A stretch of DNA of 64,000 bases from Notoacmeibacter sp. (GCA_019912385.1 JAIOIW010000065.1:1-64000); one strand, 5' to 3'. Positions 21,549 to 31,691 are shown, counted from the first letter of the stretch. Program-made: numbers and translations. The notes: generated by a model not told the origin, from the sequence alone.

Positions 21549-22255
21549 GCCCGCACGCGTTCCTTCTCGATCGCCTCGTAGGCCGCATTGAGCGCGGCGA
21601 TGCGGTCATTGGCGATGACGATGAATTCCTCCGGTACGCCGCGCGCGATCAACCGGTCGGGATGACTTTCGGAGACCAGCGCCCGGTATCGTTTCCGAAC
21701 GGTCTCGAAGGAAGCGCCCCGTTCCAGCCCAAGCACCGTGTAGGGATCGGCGGTGCCCAGATCGACATGGCGGGACGAAATCCGCCGGAAACCGGCTTCG
21801 TCGAACCCGAAGATCGCCGAGACGCGCTCCAGGAACGCCATTTCGTTTTCATGCAGCACGCCGTCGGCCTTGGCGATATGGAACAGCCCGTCGAGGATGT
21901 CCTCCATCACCGGGCATCCCGGTTCGCCGGTTCCGCAAAGCCCGGCCATGCGCTGCGCATAGGCTTCGAAGCCCGATATGTCCTGCTTGGCGAGGTCATA
22001 GAGGCGCGCCACGTTGCGCCGTTCTTCCTCGGGGACGTGGAAGATCTCCTGGAAGGCGCGCACCTCGTCCTGGGTCACGACACCATCGGCCTTCGCCATC
22101 TTGGCCGACAGCGCGATCATGGCGACGGAGAAGGCCACTCGCCGGCGCGTCTCCGGATCGCCGGCAAACACCGTGCGCACCGCCTCCACGACGCCCGAAA
22201 GCGCGGTGGATGACATGCGCGTCACGAACGCGCCGAAATCGGACCAGATCGACAT
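21545..22255 (-). CDS. DjlA-like co-chaperone (TerB-like plus J domain)
   Basis: A 236-residue protein with a TerB/DjlA-type helical domain at about residues 35-150 (two acidic repeats, AKADGVVTQDE and AKADGVLHENE) and a C-terminal J domain from about 168 carrying the DnaK-stimulating motif HPD (198-200). Unlike E. coli DjlA, no N-terminal membrane helix is obvious, so it may be cytosolic or peripherally bound. It is the first gene of a pair with the amidase (ATGA overlap), which hints that the chaperone step and wall turnover are expressed together; the functional link is not established. Confidence 0.85.
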   Translation of the reverse strand: MSIWSDFGAFVTRMSSTALSGVVEAVRTVFAGDPETRRRVAFSVAMIALSAKMAKADGVVTQDEVRAFQEIFHVPEEERRNVARLYDLAKQDISGFEAYAQRMAGLCGTGEPGCPVMEDILDGLFHIAKADGVLHENEMAFLERVSAIFGFDEAGFRRISSRHVDLGTADPYTVLGLERGASFETVRKRYRALVSESHPDRLIARGVPEEFIVIANDRIAALNAAYEAIEKERVRA

Positions 22256-22321
22256 GGCGCCTGTTTAAAGCAGTGAATGGACGATTGGAATAATTTCCGT
22301 CATTTCGGCCGGGGTCCTTCG

Positions 22322-23308
22322 CTAACTGTGCCCCATGACCGCGCGCGGCTTGTAGGCGGACTCAAGAGAGCGAACCGAAGCCGCGTCCAGCTTGACGTCG
22401 AGCGCGCCGATTGCTTCCTCGAGCTGGTCGAGTTTCGTGACACCGACGATCGGCGCCGTCACGAAGGGTTTCGACAGCACCCACGCATAGGCGATCTGCG
22501 CCGGGCTGACGCCGCGCTTCGCCGCCACCTTCTCGACCCGCGCAAGGATCGCATAATCCTGCGCCGAACCGAAGAACCCCTGCGCGAGCTTGTCGGTTGC
22601 GGCGCGGTTGGTGGCCTGGCCATCCTTCGGCCGGTTGCCGGCCAGGAAACCGCGCGCGATCGGCGACCACGGAACCACGCCCACGCCTTCGGCCTCGCAA
22701 TAGGGCATCATCTCGCGCTCTTCCTCGCGATAGGCCAGATTGTAGAAATTCTGCATCGCGACAAAGGGCTGGTAACCCCGCGCCTTCTGCATCTCGCGCA
22801 GCTTTGCGAATTGCCATGCCCACATGGAGGACGCCGCGACATAGCGCACCTTGCCCGCCCGCACGACGGCTTCCAGCGCGTCGAGCATCTCCTCGAACTC
22901 CGTGCCCGGATCGAGGCGGTGGACATAGAGCAGGTCGACGTAATCCATGCCGAGCCGGTCAAGCGACTGGTCAATCTGGTCGAAGACGTGCTTGCGCGAC
23001 AGGCCGCGGTCATTGGGCCGGCCTTCGCTCATGCGCAGGCCGACCTTCGTTGCCACCACCACCTCGTCGCGCCGCGCATAGGCCTTCAGCGCCCGTCCGG
23101 TGATCTTCTCGGAATCGCCGAAATTGTAGTGGTTGGCGGTATCGAAGAAGTTGATCCCGCTTTCCACCGCCTTGCGGAAGAAGGGCTGCGCGGCCTCCTC
23201 GTCGATCACCCAGGGATGAGTCGGCCCGCCCGGCGTGCCAAAGCTCATGCACCCCAGGCAAAGCCGCGAAACCTTCAGACCCGTCTTTCCAAACCGGACA
23301 TAGTCCAT
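22322..23308 (-). CDS. Aldo/keto reductase
   Basis: NADPH-dependent TIM-barrel oxidoreductase of the AKR superfamily, 328 residues, cytoplasmic. The catalytic tetrad is visible: Asp56 and Tyr61 in FFDTANHYNFG, Lys88 in VVVATK and His130 in LLYVHRLD. The cofactor-binding C-terminal region APIVGVTKLDQLEEAI is present. The protein resembles the YajO/potassium-channel-beta-like group (MDYVRFGKTGLKVSRLCLG). The physiological substrate is unknown. It stands alone between the DjlA-like gene and a small lipoprotein gene. Confidence 0.9.
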   Translation of the reverse strand: MDYVRFGKTGLKVSRLCLGCMSFGTPGGPTHPWVIDEEAAQPFFRKAVESGINFFDTANHYNFGDSEKITGRALKAYARRDEVVVATKVGLRMSEGRPNDRGLSRKHVFDQIDQSLDRLGMDYVDLLYVHRLDPGTEFEEMLDALEAVVRAGKVRYVAASSMWAWQFAKLREMQKARGYQPFVAMQNFYNLAYREEEREMMPYCEAEGVGVVPWSPIARGFLAGNRPKDGQATNRAATDKLAQGFFGSAQDYAILARVEKVAAKRGVSPAQIAYAWVLSKPFVTAPIVGVTKLDQLEEAIGALDVKLDAASVRSLESAYKPRAVMGHS

Positions 23309-23413
23309 GCGCCTGCTCTCCGTCGCGTTTCACAATGGCCGCGCGACGATAGGCAAGCACCAAGTCGGGGTCAAACGGGCAGGCAAGCGCAACGCCGTTC
23401 GACCGCCCGGCAG

Positions 23414-23605
23414 TCAATCGGCAGGCGCGGCCGGCGGTGCATATTCATCCGTTTGTTCGGGCACGGCGGCCGGCGCGTTCTCCTGCATCGCAGGTTCGGT
23501 ATTCTGATCGATGCTCTGGGTTTGCGTCTGGTCGGTGCCACTGTCCGAGCATGCACCAAGCGTCAACGCGGCCAGGGCGGCGACGATGAGAGGGGTCTTG
23601 CGCAT
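23414..23605 (-). CDS. Small predicted lipoprotein
   Basis: A 63-residue protein with a lipoprotein signal peptide: positively charged start MRKTP, hydrophobic core IVAALAALTL, and lipobox LGAC with Cys19. The mature part is about 45 residues rich in Gln, Glu, Pro and Ala, with no recognisable fold (PAAVPEQTDEYAPPAAPAD). I start at 23605 because AAGGAG lies about eight bases upstream. Function unknown; probably anchored in a periplasm-facing membrane leaflet. Confidence 0.7.
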   Translation of the reverse strand: MRKTPLIVAALAALTLGACSDSGTDQTQTQSIDQNTEPAMQENAPAAVPEQTDEYAPPAAPAD

Positions 23606-23731
23606 CGGATCGCTCCTTTGCTGGCCCGCCGCCCGCGGCACTAAGCATCCTAGACCCGCAATCCCGCCCTCGGCACATCAACAATCCTGACGGCGTGTAA
23701 CAGCCCGGGAACGGTAGGGGCAGGACCCTGA

Positions 23732-24271
23732 TCAGTAGCTGGCGGCTGACCGCGCCGCCTGATCGTACTGGCCGGAGAGTACGCGCATCAGCCCGGCGAG
23801 CTCGCTGAGGCGGCTTTCGTCCAATCCGAGCGAGCGGATAGATTCAACCAGAAGCTTCTCGCGAACAGCTCGATAGCGGGTGCACAAAGCAGAGCCGGCG
23901 GCAGTGATTCGCGCGGTCTTCTCCTTGCCTCGCCGTCCCGGCTCGACCAACCCCTGCGCCTGCAACTTCTTCAAGGCGTAGGCGACGATATGCGTATCCT
24001 CTATATTGAACATCATGCACAGGTCGGCCAGGCTCTTGTCGCGTTCGCGATGGTTGATGGCGTGCAGGATCTGCACATCCATCGCCGAGAGTCCCTCGCC
24101 TCCTGCCGCCTGCGCACACCTTGTGATCCAGCGCTGATAAGCATTATTCTGGATCACCAGAGCGAACTCCAGCTCCGACAGCGCCGGCATCGCTCCATCC
24201 GCCAGATGCGCCGCCGAGACCACCGGGCCGGGGATGTGATCGGTATCCGTCACAACCTTTCGCGAATTCAT
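23732..24271 (-). CDS. MarR-family-like winged-helix regulator divergent from the hydantoinase gene
   Basis: A 179-residue winged-helix protein. The helix-turn-helix region is around residues 65-115 (LSAMDVQILHAINHRERDKSLADLCMMF then DTHIVAYALKKLQAQGLVEP), with a basic wing RRGKEKTARITAAG. The fold matches the MarR-like group often found next to oxoprolinase/hydantoinase genes. I begin at the ATG at 24271 with GAAGGA upstream. It is divergent from the HyuAB fusion with 113 bases between them, so it is the obvious candidate regulator of that gene and of itself. The ligand is unknown. Confidence 0.82.
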   Translation of the reverse strand: MNSRKVVTDTDHIPGPVVSAAHLADGAMPALSELEFALVIQNNAYQRWITRCAQAAGGEGLSAMDVQILHAINHRERDKSLADLCMMFNIEDTHIVAYALKKLQAQGLVEPGRRGKEKTARITAAGSALCTRYRAVREKLLVESIRSLGLDESRLSELAGLMRVLSGQYDQAARSAASY

Positions 24272-24384
24272 GGGGAAGTCCTTCAGTGATAATTTATCTA
24301 TAATTTGTTGACGAAACGTCGCTGATTTGTAGTATACGCGGATAAGCTTGGCTGTCCATGCCGGGCGCAATGCGGGAGATGGCG
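24272..24384. promoter_or_regulatory. Divergent promoter/operator region between the MarR-like and HyuAB genes
   Basis: An AT-rich island in GC-rich surroundings. It contains a perfect inverted repeat GATAA-T-TTATC at 24288-24298, a plausible operator. For the rightward gene, TTGACG (24308-24313) and TAGTAT (24330-24335) are spaced by 16 bases and could be its promoter. The leftward promoter probably overlaps the palindrome. Confidence 0.5.
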
Positions 24385-27300
24385 ATGAGCGGCAGGTGGG
24401 ATTTCTGGATCGATCGTGGTGGCACCTTCACCGACATCATCGGCCGGGCGCCTGACGGCTCGCTGCACGCGCGCAAGCTCCTGTCGGAAAACCCCGAAGC
24501 CTATCGCGATGCTGCAATCCAGGGTATCCGCGACCTGCTGGGCGTGGCGAAGGACGCGGCAATTGCGCCCGGCTCGGTCGGGGACGTCAAGATGGGCACC
24601 ACGGTCGCCACCAATGCGCTGCTGGAGCGAAAGGGCGACCGCGTGGCGCTGTTCGTTACCCGCGGTTTCCGTGACGCGCTTCGCATCGCCTACCAGGCCC
24701 GCCCCGATATTTTCGCCAAGGAGATCATCCTGCCGGAACAGCTTTACGAGCAGGTGATCGAGGTCGACGAGCGCCTGCTGGCCGATGGTACAGTCGAAAC
24801 CGCACTCGCGCTCGGACCCGTCGAGGATGAATTGAAGCGCGTGAAGGATACCGGCATCGATGCCGTCGCCATCTGCTTCATGCATGCCTGGAAATATCCT
24901 GGCCACGAACGCCAGGTCGCAGATGCCGCGCGCCGACTGGGCTTTGCCCAGGTCTCCGCCAGCCACACCGTCTCGCCGCTGGTCAAGTTCGTCGGCCGCG
25001 GCGACACGACGGTCGTCGACGCCTATCTCACGCCGATCCTGTCGCGCTATGTCGACCAGGTCGCCTCGGAGCTTGGCGCCAGCGGCCGGGACAACGGTCC
25101 ACGGTTGATGTTCATGATGTCCTCGGGCGGCCTGACCGCAGCCGACCTGTTCCAGGGCAAGGACGCGATCCTGTCAGGCCCGGCGGGCGGCGTGGTCGGC
25201 ATGGTCGAGACCGCGCGTCTCGCCGGCTTCGAAAACGTCATCGGTTTCGACATGGGCGGAACGTCGACCGACGTCGCCCATTATGATGGCGAATACGAGC
25301 GTGTCTTCGATACCGAGGTCGCCGGCGTGCGCATCCGCGCGCCGATGATGCGCATCCACACGGTCGCCGCCGGCGGCGGATCGGTATTGCACTACGACCA
25401 GGGCCGCTTCCAGGTCGGCCCCGATTCCGCGGGCGCAAATCCGGGGCCCGCCTGTTATCGCCGCGGCGGGCCGCTCGCGGTTACGGACGCCAATGTCATG
25501 CTCGGCAAGCTCCAGCCGGATTACTTCCCCGCCATTTTTGGCCCGCGCCAGGACCAGCCGCTCGACCGCGCGGTGGTAGAAGAGAATTTCAAGACGCTCG
25601 CCGCCGAAACGCCCGACGGCAAGTCGGCGGAGGAAGTGGCCGAGGGTTTCATCACCATCGCCGTTGAAAACATGGCCAACGCCATCAAGAAGATTTCGGT
25701 CCAACGCGGATATGACGTCACCGGCTACCTGCTCAACTGCTTCGGCGGCGCCGGCGGTCAGCACGCCTGCCTGGTTGCTGACGCGCTCGGCATGGGATCG
25801 GTCCTCATCCATCCCTTTTCCGGCCTGCTGTCGGCCTACGGCATCGGCCTTGCCGCCGTCTTCGCCTCGCGCCAGCAGGCGTTGCTTAAACCGCTCTCCG
25901 AATCGGCGCTTCATGATATCCGCGCTCTGACCGATTCGCTTGGCGCCGAGGTCCTCGCCGAATTGGCAAACCAGGGCATCGGAGCCGATGAAGCCACCCT
26001 TCGCCCGGTCCTGCAGATACGCTACGAGGGCACAGACACCGCCCTGCCGGTCGATTTCTCCGCCTTTTCGATCGACCGGGCGAAGGCCGATTTCGAGACC
26101 GCCCACAAGGCGCAGTTCGGATTCGTCTACGACGACAAGCCGCTGGTGGTCGAGGCGCTCAGTGTCGAGGGCGCTGACAGCCGCGACCATGGCGGCCACG
26201 AGGACGAGCAGCCGGTCGATATACGGGACCACGCAGCAGAGCGAACCCGCCCCCTCTACAGCAACGGAACCTGGCATGACGCCGCGGTCGTCCACCGCGA
26301 CGAACTTTCGCCGGGCGGCCGCGTTGCCGGACCGGCGCTCATCATCGAGCCCAACCAGACCGTCGTCGTCGAACCGGGCTGGCGCGCGGAGATCACCGCC
26401 CGCAACCACATCCTGCTGACCCGCACCGAGAAGAAACCGCGCGTCGCCGCGCTCGGCACCGGCGATTCGTCGCGTGAGGGCGCCGATCCCATCCTGCTGG
26501 AAGTGTTCAACAACCTGTTCATGTCGATTGCCGAACAGATGGGCGTGACGCTGCAGAACACGGCCTATTCGGTCAATATCAAGGAACGGCTCGACTTCTC
26601 CTGCGCCGTGTTCGACCGCGACGGCCGTCTCGTCGCCAACGCGCCGCACATGCCGGTGCATCTGGGCTCCATGGACCGCTCGGTGGAAACCGTCATCCGG
26701 CTCAACTCCCGCGACATCCACCCCGGGGACGTTTTCGCCCTCAACGCCCCCTATAATGGCGGTACGCACCTGCCCGACATTACCGTGGTCACGCCGGTGT
26801 ACGACGATTCCGGCAAGGACATCCTGTTCTGGGTCGCCTCGCGCGGCCACCATGCCGACGTCGGCGGAACGGCGCCGGGCTCGATGACGCCGCTGGCAAC
26901 GACGGTCGACGAGGAAGGCGTTCTGATCGATAATTTCCGCATCGTCGACAAGGGTCGTTTCCGCGAGGCGGAACTGATCGCCGTTCTGACCGACCACCCC
27001 TACCCGGTGCGCAATGTCCACCAGAACGTCGCCGATCTGAAAGCGCAGATCGCCGCCAACGAGCGCGGTGTCGCGGAACTGCGCAAGATGGTCGTCCATT
27101 TCGGACTCGATGTCGTCGAAGCCTATATGGGCCACGTCCAGGACAACGCGGCGGAGAGCGTGCGCCAGGTGCTGTCGCGCCTGCCCGATGCATCCGAATA
27201 TGAATACCCGACCGATACCGGCCAGGTGATCCGCGTCAAGATCACCGTCGACAGGCGCAAACGCGAGGCGACGGTCGACTTCACCGGCACGTCTCCGGTC

Positions 27301-28026
27301 GAGAGGAACAATTTCAACGCGCCCGAACCGGTCACGCGGGCCGCGGTTCTATACGCCTTCCGCGTCATGGTGGAAGGCAACATCCCGATGAACGCCGGGT
27401 GCCTGCGCCCGATCAACATCATCATCCCCGACGGCTGCATGCTGAAACCCGCCTACCCGGCTGCGGTCGTCGCGGGCAATGTCGAGACCTCGCAGCACGT
27501 CACCAATGCGCTGTTCGGTGCCATGGGCGCGCTCGCCAACTCGCAAGGCACAATGAACAACCTGACCTTCGGCAACGATCGGCACCAGTACTACGAGACC
27601 ATCTGCTCGGGCTCGCCGGCCGGCCGCATGAATGACGGCCATGGTTTCAACGGCACGTCCGGCGTGCATGTCCACATGACCAATTCGCGCCTGACCGACC
27701 CGGAGGTCCTCGAACTGCGCTTCCCCGTCGTGCTGGAGGATTTCCACATCCGCAAGGGTTCGGGCGGTAACGGAAAATGGCATGCCGGTGACGGCACGCG
27801 GCGCACGATCCGCTTCCGCGAAGAGATGGAATGCGCGATCCTGTCGTCGCACAGGGCGAGCCCGCCGCGCGGGTTTGCCGGCGGCGGCGACGGCGAAACC
27901 GGCGCGACCGAGGTGCGCCGGCTTGACGGAACGATCAAAACGCTGAAAGCGTGCGACCAGACTTCGCTGAAAGCCGGCGAAGCGGTGATCGTGACGACGC
28001 CGACGGCAGGAGGATATGGTAATTGA
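24385..28026 (+). CDS. Fused HyuA-HyuB 5-oxoprolinase / hydantoinase
   Basis: A single 1213-residue polypeptide combining both halves of the ATP-dependent hydantoinase/oxoprolinase family. The A part (about 1-690) has the ATP-binding start [18 protein letters not shown] and the second phosphate motif [12 protein letters not shown]. The B part (about 700-1210) begins [19 protein letters not shown] and carries [17 protein letters not shown] and a glycine-rich end. The A-B fusion is the architecture of 5-oxo-L-prolinase, which opens 5-oxoproline to glutamate using ATP; N-methylhydantoinases usually have separate subunits. I choose the ATG at 24385, which has GGGAG six bases upstream; in-frame ATGs lie up to nine codons earlier. 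The MarR-like gene is divergent. Confidence 0.9.
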   Translation: MSGRWDFWIDRGGTFTDIIGRAPDGSLHARKLLSENPEAYRDAAIQGIRDLLGVAKDAAIAPGSVGDVKMGTTVATNALLERKGDRVALFVTRGFRDALRIAYQARPDIFAKEIILPEQLYEQVIEVDERLLADGTVETALALGPVEDELKRVKDTGIDAVAICFMHAWKYPGHERQVADAARRLGFAQVSASHTVSPLVKFVGRGDTTVVDAYLTPILSRYVDQVASELGASGRDNGPRLMFMMSSGGLTAADLFQGKDAILSGPAGGVVGMVETARLAGFENVIGFDMGGTSTDVAHYDGEYERVFDTEVAGVRIRAPMMRIHTVAAGGGSVLHYDQGRFQVGPDSAGANPGPACYRRGGPLAVTDANVMLGKLQPDYFPAIFGPRQDQPLDRAVVEENFKTLAAETPDGKSAEEVAEGFITIAVENMANAIKKISVQRGYDVTGYLLNCFGGAGGQHACLVADALGMGSVLIHPFSGLLSAYGIGLAAVFASRQQALLKPLSESALHDIRALTDSLGAEVLAELANQGIGADEATLRPVLQIRYEGTDTALPVDFSAFSIDRAKADFETAHKAQFGFVYDDKPLVVEALSVEGADSRDHGGHEDEQPVDIRDHAAERTRPLYSNGTWHDAAVVHRDELSPGGRVAGPALIIEPNQTVVVEPGWRAEITARNHILLTRTEKKPRVAALGTGDSSREGADPILLEVFNNLFMSIAEQMGVTLQNTAYSVNIKERLDFSCAVFDRDGRLVANAPHMPVHLGSMDRSVETVIRLNSRDIHPGDVFALNAPYNGGTHLPDITVVTPVYDDSGKDILFWVASRGHHADVGGTAPGSMTPLATTVDEEGVLIDNFRIVDKGRFREAELIAVLTDHPYPVRNVHQNVADLKAQIAANERGVAELRKMVVHFGLDVVEAYMGHVQDNAAESVRQVLSRLPDASEYEYPTDTGQVIRVKITVDRRKREATVDFTGTSPVERNNFNAPEPVTRAAVLYAFRVMVEGNIPMNAGCLRPINIIIPDGCMLKPAYPAAVVAGNVETSQHVTNALFGAMGALANSQGTMNNLTFGNDRHQYYETICSGSPAGRMNDGHGFNGTSGVHVHMTNSRLTDPEVLELRFPVVLEDFHIRKGSGGNGKWHAGDGTRRTIRFREEMECAILSSHRASPPRGFAGGGDGETGATEVRRLDGTIKTLKACDQTSLKAGEAVIVTTPTAGGYGN

Positions 28027-28852
28027 CATCATAAGGGTCCTTCCTGCGGCCCTTGCCCGTTTCAATGCCCATCGCGGAACCGCGCATGCGGCGGAAATGG
28101 CGGTGTCCGGCCTGCTGGCGCTGTTTCCGCTGCTGATCCTGCTCGGCTGGCTGGCCGAATTCGTCGGCCACCCCGAAGTGAATGGTTTCACGCAGCGATT
28201 GCTGTTCCTGGTCTGGCCGCGGTCGATCGCCGAACCGATGATCGCCGAAGCCCAGGGTGTCCTCACCGCCATCAGGGGCGCCGGCATCGTACCCGCCGCG
28301 ATCCTCGCCCCGCTACTGGCCGCCAACGGCTTCGAGGCCCTGCGCACCGGCCTCAACAATGCCTATGGGCAACCGCAGCGCTTGCCCTTCCTGCGCGCGC
28401 GCCTTCAGTCGTTCACCCTGGCGCTGGTCGCTATCGCCGCACTGGTCTGCCTTGCCTTCGCCCTGTCGAAGGTCGCGACCCTTCCGGTTCGCGATTCGCA
28501 GGGAACCATCATTGCCATGCCGCAAGGCGCGATTTTCCTCGTGCCGCTGACCGGCGGACTGGTCCTGCTTGCCGGCCTGTTCGCCTTTCATCGCCTGCTG
28601 CCGCAAAACGGCCCGTCGCTGCGCGCCGCATGGCCCGGCATGGCGCTGACCGTTCTGGTCTGGGCCATGGCGACCTACGGCTTCGCCTTCTATGCAGAGC
28701 GTATTTCCGGCTTCCAGACGACCTATGGCGGCTATACTTCCGCCCTGCTCACGTTGGTGCTGTTCCTCATCACCGCCGCATCGGTCCTGCTGGGCGCCGA
28801 GCTCAATGCCGTACTTGGCAGCGGCGACCGGCGTCGTTCCGCCATGAGGTAA
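28016..28852 (+). CDS. YihY/BrkB-family inner membrane protein
   Basis: A 278-residue polytopic protein of the YihY family (formerly mislabelled RNase BN), with about six hydrophobic segments and family hallmarks [37 protein letters not shown] and the C-terminal [18 protein letters not shown]. Function in this family is poorly defined. Its start lies 11 bases inside the end of the HyuAB gene, after a GGAGG site only two bases away, so it is probably co-translated with HyuAB even though no functional link is known. Confidence 0.82.
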   Translation: MVIDIIRVLPAALARFNAHRGTAHAAEMAVSGLLALFPLLILLGWLAEFVGHPEVNGFTQRLLFLVWPRSIAEPMIAEAQGVLTAIRGAGIVPAAILAPLLAANGFEALRTGLNNAYGQPQRLPFLRARLQSFTLALVAIAALVCLAFALSKVATLPVRDSQGTIIAMPQGAIFLVPLTGGLVLLAGLFAFHRLLPQNGPSLRAAWPGMALTVLVWAMATYGFAFYAERISGFQTTYGGYTSALLTLVLFLITAASVLLGAELNAVLGSGDRRRSAMR

Positions 28853-28912
28853 GTCAATGCGGCGCATTCTGGCACTGCTAGTCTTCGTCGAAACCAGCAG
28901 CCCGGACCGCCG

Positions 28913-29632
28913 ATGAAACTCGAACACAGCCACGATGCCAACGCGATTGCGAAACGCCTCGCTGCCGAGACGAAACCGTCCTATCTGCGCGATTTCGTCT
29001 ATGGCGGCATCGACGGCTCGATCACCACCTTCGCCGTGGTCGCAGGTGTCATGGGCGCGGCCCTGTCTCCCGCCATCGTCCTGATCCTTGGCATGGCCAA
29101 TCTGGTCGCCGATGGTTTTTCCATGGCCGCGAGCAACTATTCCGGAACGAAGACCGTCATCGACGACATCGCCAGGCTGACCGAGATCGAACGAAAACAT
29201 ATCCTCCACGACCCGGACGGCGAGCGCGAGGAGGTCCGCCAGATCCTCGCCGCAAAGGGCCTGTCCGGCCGCAACCTGGAGGAGGCGACCGACGCGATCA
29301 CGGCCCGCGAAGGCCCGTGGATCGACCTGATGCTTGCCGAGGAATACGGCCTGGCCCGCGCCCAGCCGGTTCCGTTGCGCGCGGCCATCGTCACCTTCAT
29401 CGCCTTCATGATTTGTGGCGCCGTACCGTTGCTGCCCTTCGCATTCGGGCTCGACCGGGCATTCGAAACCGCCATCTTCTCCACCGGAATCGTCTTCTTC
29501 CTGATCGGTGCGGCCAAGAGCGCCTGGTCGCTGGCGCCATGGTGGCGTTCCGGGCTCGAAACTTTCGCCATCGGTTCTGCCGCTTCGTCCATGGCCTACA
29601 TCGTCGGCGTTCTGCTTAAGGGGATCGCCTGA
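28913..29632 (+). CDS. VIT1/CCC1-family metal transporter
   Basis: A 239-residue membrane protein of the vacuolar iron transporter-like family, which moves iron or manganese. It has the signature DFVYGGIDGSITTFAVVAGVMGA, then ILGMANLVADGFSMAASNYSG, a cytoplasmic acidic metal-binding region of about 85 residues (EIERKHILHDPDGEREEVRQI), and three more membrane segments to the end. In plants this acidic region binds Fe2+. It lies 60 bases after the YihY gene on the same strand. Confidence 0.88.
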   Translation: MKLEHSHDANAIAKRLAAETKPSYLRDFVYGGIDGSITTFAVVAGVMGAALSPAIVLILGMANLVADGFSMAASNYSGTKTVIDDIARLTEIERKHILHDPDGEREEVRQILAAKGLSGRNLEEATDAITAREGPWIDLMLAEEYGLARAQPVPLRAAIVTFIAFMICGAVPLLPFAFGLDRAFETAIFSTGIVFFLIGAAKSAWSLAPWWRSGLETFAIGSAASSMAYIVGVLLKGIA

Positions 29633-29741
29633 CACCCGCTTTTTGGGGATTCGGCGCAGCTGCGACCCGATAGCGGCTTTCTCAACTGATCGCGCTCGCT
29701 TAGGGTGTCGCCGTTCTTCCAACCGCACGAACGGTCAGACC

Positions 29742-30953
29742 ATGTCCTCCAGAAATCCTCCCAAAGCCGCCATGCTCACCTCCGGCGGTCTCGCGCCCTG
29801 CCTGTCCTCGGCCGTCGGCGGCCTTATCGAGCGGTATTCCGAGATCGATCCCTCCATAGAACTGATCGCCTATCGCGCTGGCTACCACGGCCTGCTGACG
29901 GGCGACTCCATCCCGGTTACCGATGCCATCCGGCAAAAGGCGCCGCTGCTGCACAAATCCGGCGGCTCGCCGATCGGCAACAGCCGCGTCAAGCTCACCA
30001 ATGCCGCGGACTGCGCCAGGCGCGGCCTCGTCAAGGACGGCGAGAACCCGCTCGAGATCGCGGCCCGCCAGTTGGAGAAGGACGGCATCACCATCCTCCA
30101 CACCATCGGCGGCGACGACACCTCGACCCAGGCCGCCGAACTCGCGGCCTGGCTCAAGTCGAACGGCTACGACCTCACCGTCGTCGGTCTGCCGAAGACC
30201 GTCGACAACGATATCCTCCCGGTGCGCCAGTCGCTCGGCGCCTGGTCGGCGGCCGACGCCGGCGCCCATTTCTTCGACCACGTGTCGAACGAGCAGAGCG
30301 CCAATCCGAACACCTTCGTCATCCACGAGGTGATGGGCCGCCATTCCGGCTGGCTGACCGCGGCGACCGCCCGCGCTTACGCGCCGATCGCCGCCGCCTG
30401 GGATTTTCCCGACGGCATGCTGCTCAGCCGCGCCATGAAGGCGATGGACGGCATCTACATTCCCGAACTCGCCTTCGACATGGAAGCCGAGTCAGAACGG
30501 CTTGCGCGCAAGATGCGCGACGAAGGCGCGGTTACCATCTTCGTTTCCGAGGGCGCCTGCGTGAACGAGATCGTGGCCGAGCGCGAGGCCGCCGGCGAGA
30601 CGCTGCCGCGCGACGCCTTCGGCCACGTCAAGCTCGACAAGGTCAATGTCGGCGACTGGTTCGCCAGCCGTTTCGCCCAGGCGATCGGCGCGGAGCGAAC
30701 CCTGGTGCAGAAATCGGGATACTACGCCCGTTCCGCACCGGCCAATGCCGACGATCTGCGTCTCATCAAGGCCATGACCGACAGCGGCGTCCAGGCCGCA
30801 CTCGACGGCATATCGGGCCTGATCGGCCACGACGAGGACAGGGGCGGCCGCCTGCGCGCCATCGAGTTCGAGCGTATCGCCGGCGGCAAGCCGTTCGATG
30901 CCTCGGTTGCCTGGTTCAAGGACCTGCTCGCCGATTGCGGGCAACTTGCATGA
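29742..30953 (+). CDS. pfp: PPi-dependent 6-phosphofructokinase
   Basis: Reversible phosphofructokinase using pyrophosphate, interconverting fructose 6-phosphate and fructose 1,6-bisphosphate in the cytoplasm. The 403-residue protein has the phosphate loop MLTSGGLAPCLSSAVGG, GGDD near residues 123-126 (an Asp replaces the Gly that ATP-using enzymes have at this position) and PKTVDND at 151-157 with the catalytic Asp. Rhizobia commonly carry such an enzyme. The ATG at 29742 gives the family start; longer frames upstream are not supported. It is followed by a convergent cytochrome b561 gene. Confidence 0.93.
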   Translation: MSSRNPPKAAMLTSGGLAPCLSSAVGGLIERYSEIDPSIELIAYRAGYHGLLTGDSIPVTDAIRQKAPLLHKSGGSPIGNSRVKLTNAADCARRGLVKDGENPLEIAARQLEKDGITILHTIGGDDTSTQAAELAAWLKSNGYDLTVVGLPKTVDNDILPVRQSLGAWSAADAGAHFFDHVSNEQSANPNTFVIHEVMGRHSGWLTAATARAYAPIAAAWDFPDGMLLSRAMKAMDGIYIPELAFDMEAESERLARKMRDEGAVTIFVSEGACVNEIVAEREAAGETLPRDAFGHVKLDKVNVGDWFASRFAQAIGAERTLVQKSGYYARSAPANADDLRLIKAMTDSGVQAALDGISGLIGHDEDRGGRLRAIEFERIAGGKPFDASVAWFKDLLADCGQLA

Positions 30954-30969
30954 GACTGCCCGCGACCCG

Positions 30970-31509
30970 TCACGAACTGCCGTACCACATGCGCCGAAGC
31001 AGCGCGTCACGCTTGACGAAGTGATGGTAGAGCGCTGCCACCGCATGGACGGCGAGTAGCACTACCATGGCGCGAGCACCCAGTCCGTGCGGAACGCGCG
31101 GGAAATAGTCCGCGAAATCGGGAAGCGGTCCGGTGCCATCCGCGAACAGGATATCGCCTGCCCCGGACAAGACCATCATGCCGATACCGCTCGCGCCCAT
31201 TCCGATGATGAGTATGTAGAGCAGGACATGAACGGCACCGGCGATCCGGATCTGCCACGCCGGATCGCCGCCAACCGACATCGGCTTGTCGTCGAAATGC
31301 CACCACCAGACGATCCGGGCAGCGGTCAGTGCCAGGACCGCCACCGCCAGAGGGACGTGAATGACAAGAAACTGCGCCTTGTCCGCCGTATCCACGGCCT
31401 GTCCGGAGCGAAAGCCCGATCCCAGCAAGGCGACGATCAGAATTGCGCTCAGCCAATGAATCGTCACGGCGACGTTACCGTAGGTGGTCGCGCTGCTCCG
31501 CATTGTCAT
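30970..31509 (-). CDS. Cytochrome b561
   Basis: Diheme b-type membrane cytochrome of the CybB-type, 179 residues. It has four membrane helices and paired histidines: TIHWLSAILIVALLG in helix 1, VIHVPLAVAVLALTAARI in helix 2, AVHVLLYILIIGMGASGIGMM in helix 3 and LAVHAVAALYHHFVKRDALLRRM in helix 4. The family passes electrons from quinol, and some members scavenge superoxide. The ATG at 31509 has GGAG eight bases upstream. It is divergent from the MarR gene at 31693, so the two may share control. Confidence 0.9.
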   Translation of the reverse strand: MTMRSSATTYGNVAVTIHWLSAILIVALLGSGFRSGQAVDTADKAQFLVIHVPLAVAVLALTAARIVWWWHFDDKPMSVGGDPAWQIRIAGAVHVLLYILIIGMGASGIGMMVLSGAGDILFADGTGPLPDFADYFPRVPHGLGARAMVVLLAVHAVAALYHHFVKRDALLRRMWYGSS

Positions 31510-31643
31510 GATTTGATCTCCTATCTTGCACAAACGTGCCCGACAGCCTGCAAAGACTGGCCGCCACGGCCGTCTGGTCATGCGCCTCTCGAGCTTGTTT
31601 TCCTGCCGGGAGCACCGCTTAAGGAGCGAAGCCGATCCCGGGC

Positions 31644-31673
31644 TTGCACTTCGTTGCAGGAGTCGTATATAAT
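31644..31673 (+). promoter_or_regulatory. Promoter of the second MarR gene
   Basis: TTGCAC (31644-31649) and a perfect TATAAT (31668-31673) are spaced by 18 bases. The implied start near 31680 lies after the ATG at 31678, so it favours the ATG at 31693 as the translation start. Confidence 0.6.
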
Positions 31674-31691
31674 TTACATGGAAATAAATTA
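31670..31691. promoter_or_regulatory. Perfect inverted repeat operator upstream of the second MarR gene
   Basis: The arms TAATTTA (31670-31676) and TAAATTA (31685-31691) are exact inverted copies separated by eight bases. The repeat overlaps the -10 element and ends one base before the MarR start codon. This is the usual position for MarR self-repression. Confidence 0.6.

Noticed and set aside
25174-27135. Long minus-strand reading frame (653 codons) opposite the HyuAB gene
   Set aside because: Composition is Arg/His/Asp-rich without any motif, and the plus strand has full oxoprolinase motifs; it is an antisense shadow in high-GC DNA.
28313-29728. Minus-strand frame of 471 codons across the YihY and VIT genes
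   Set aside because: It spans two well-supported plus-strand membrane protein genes and has no recognisable domain.
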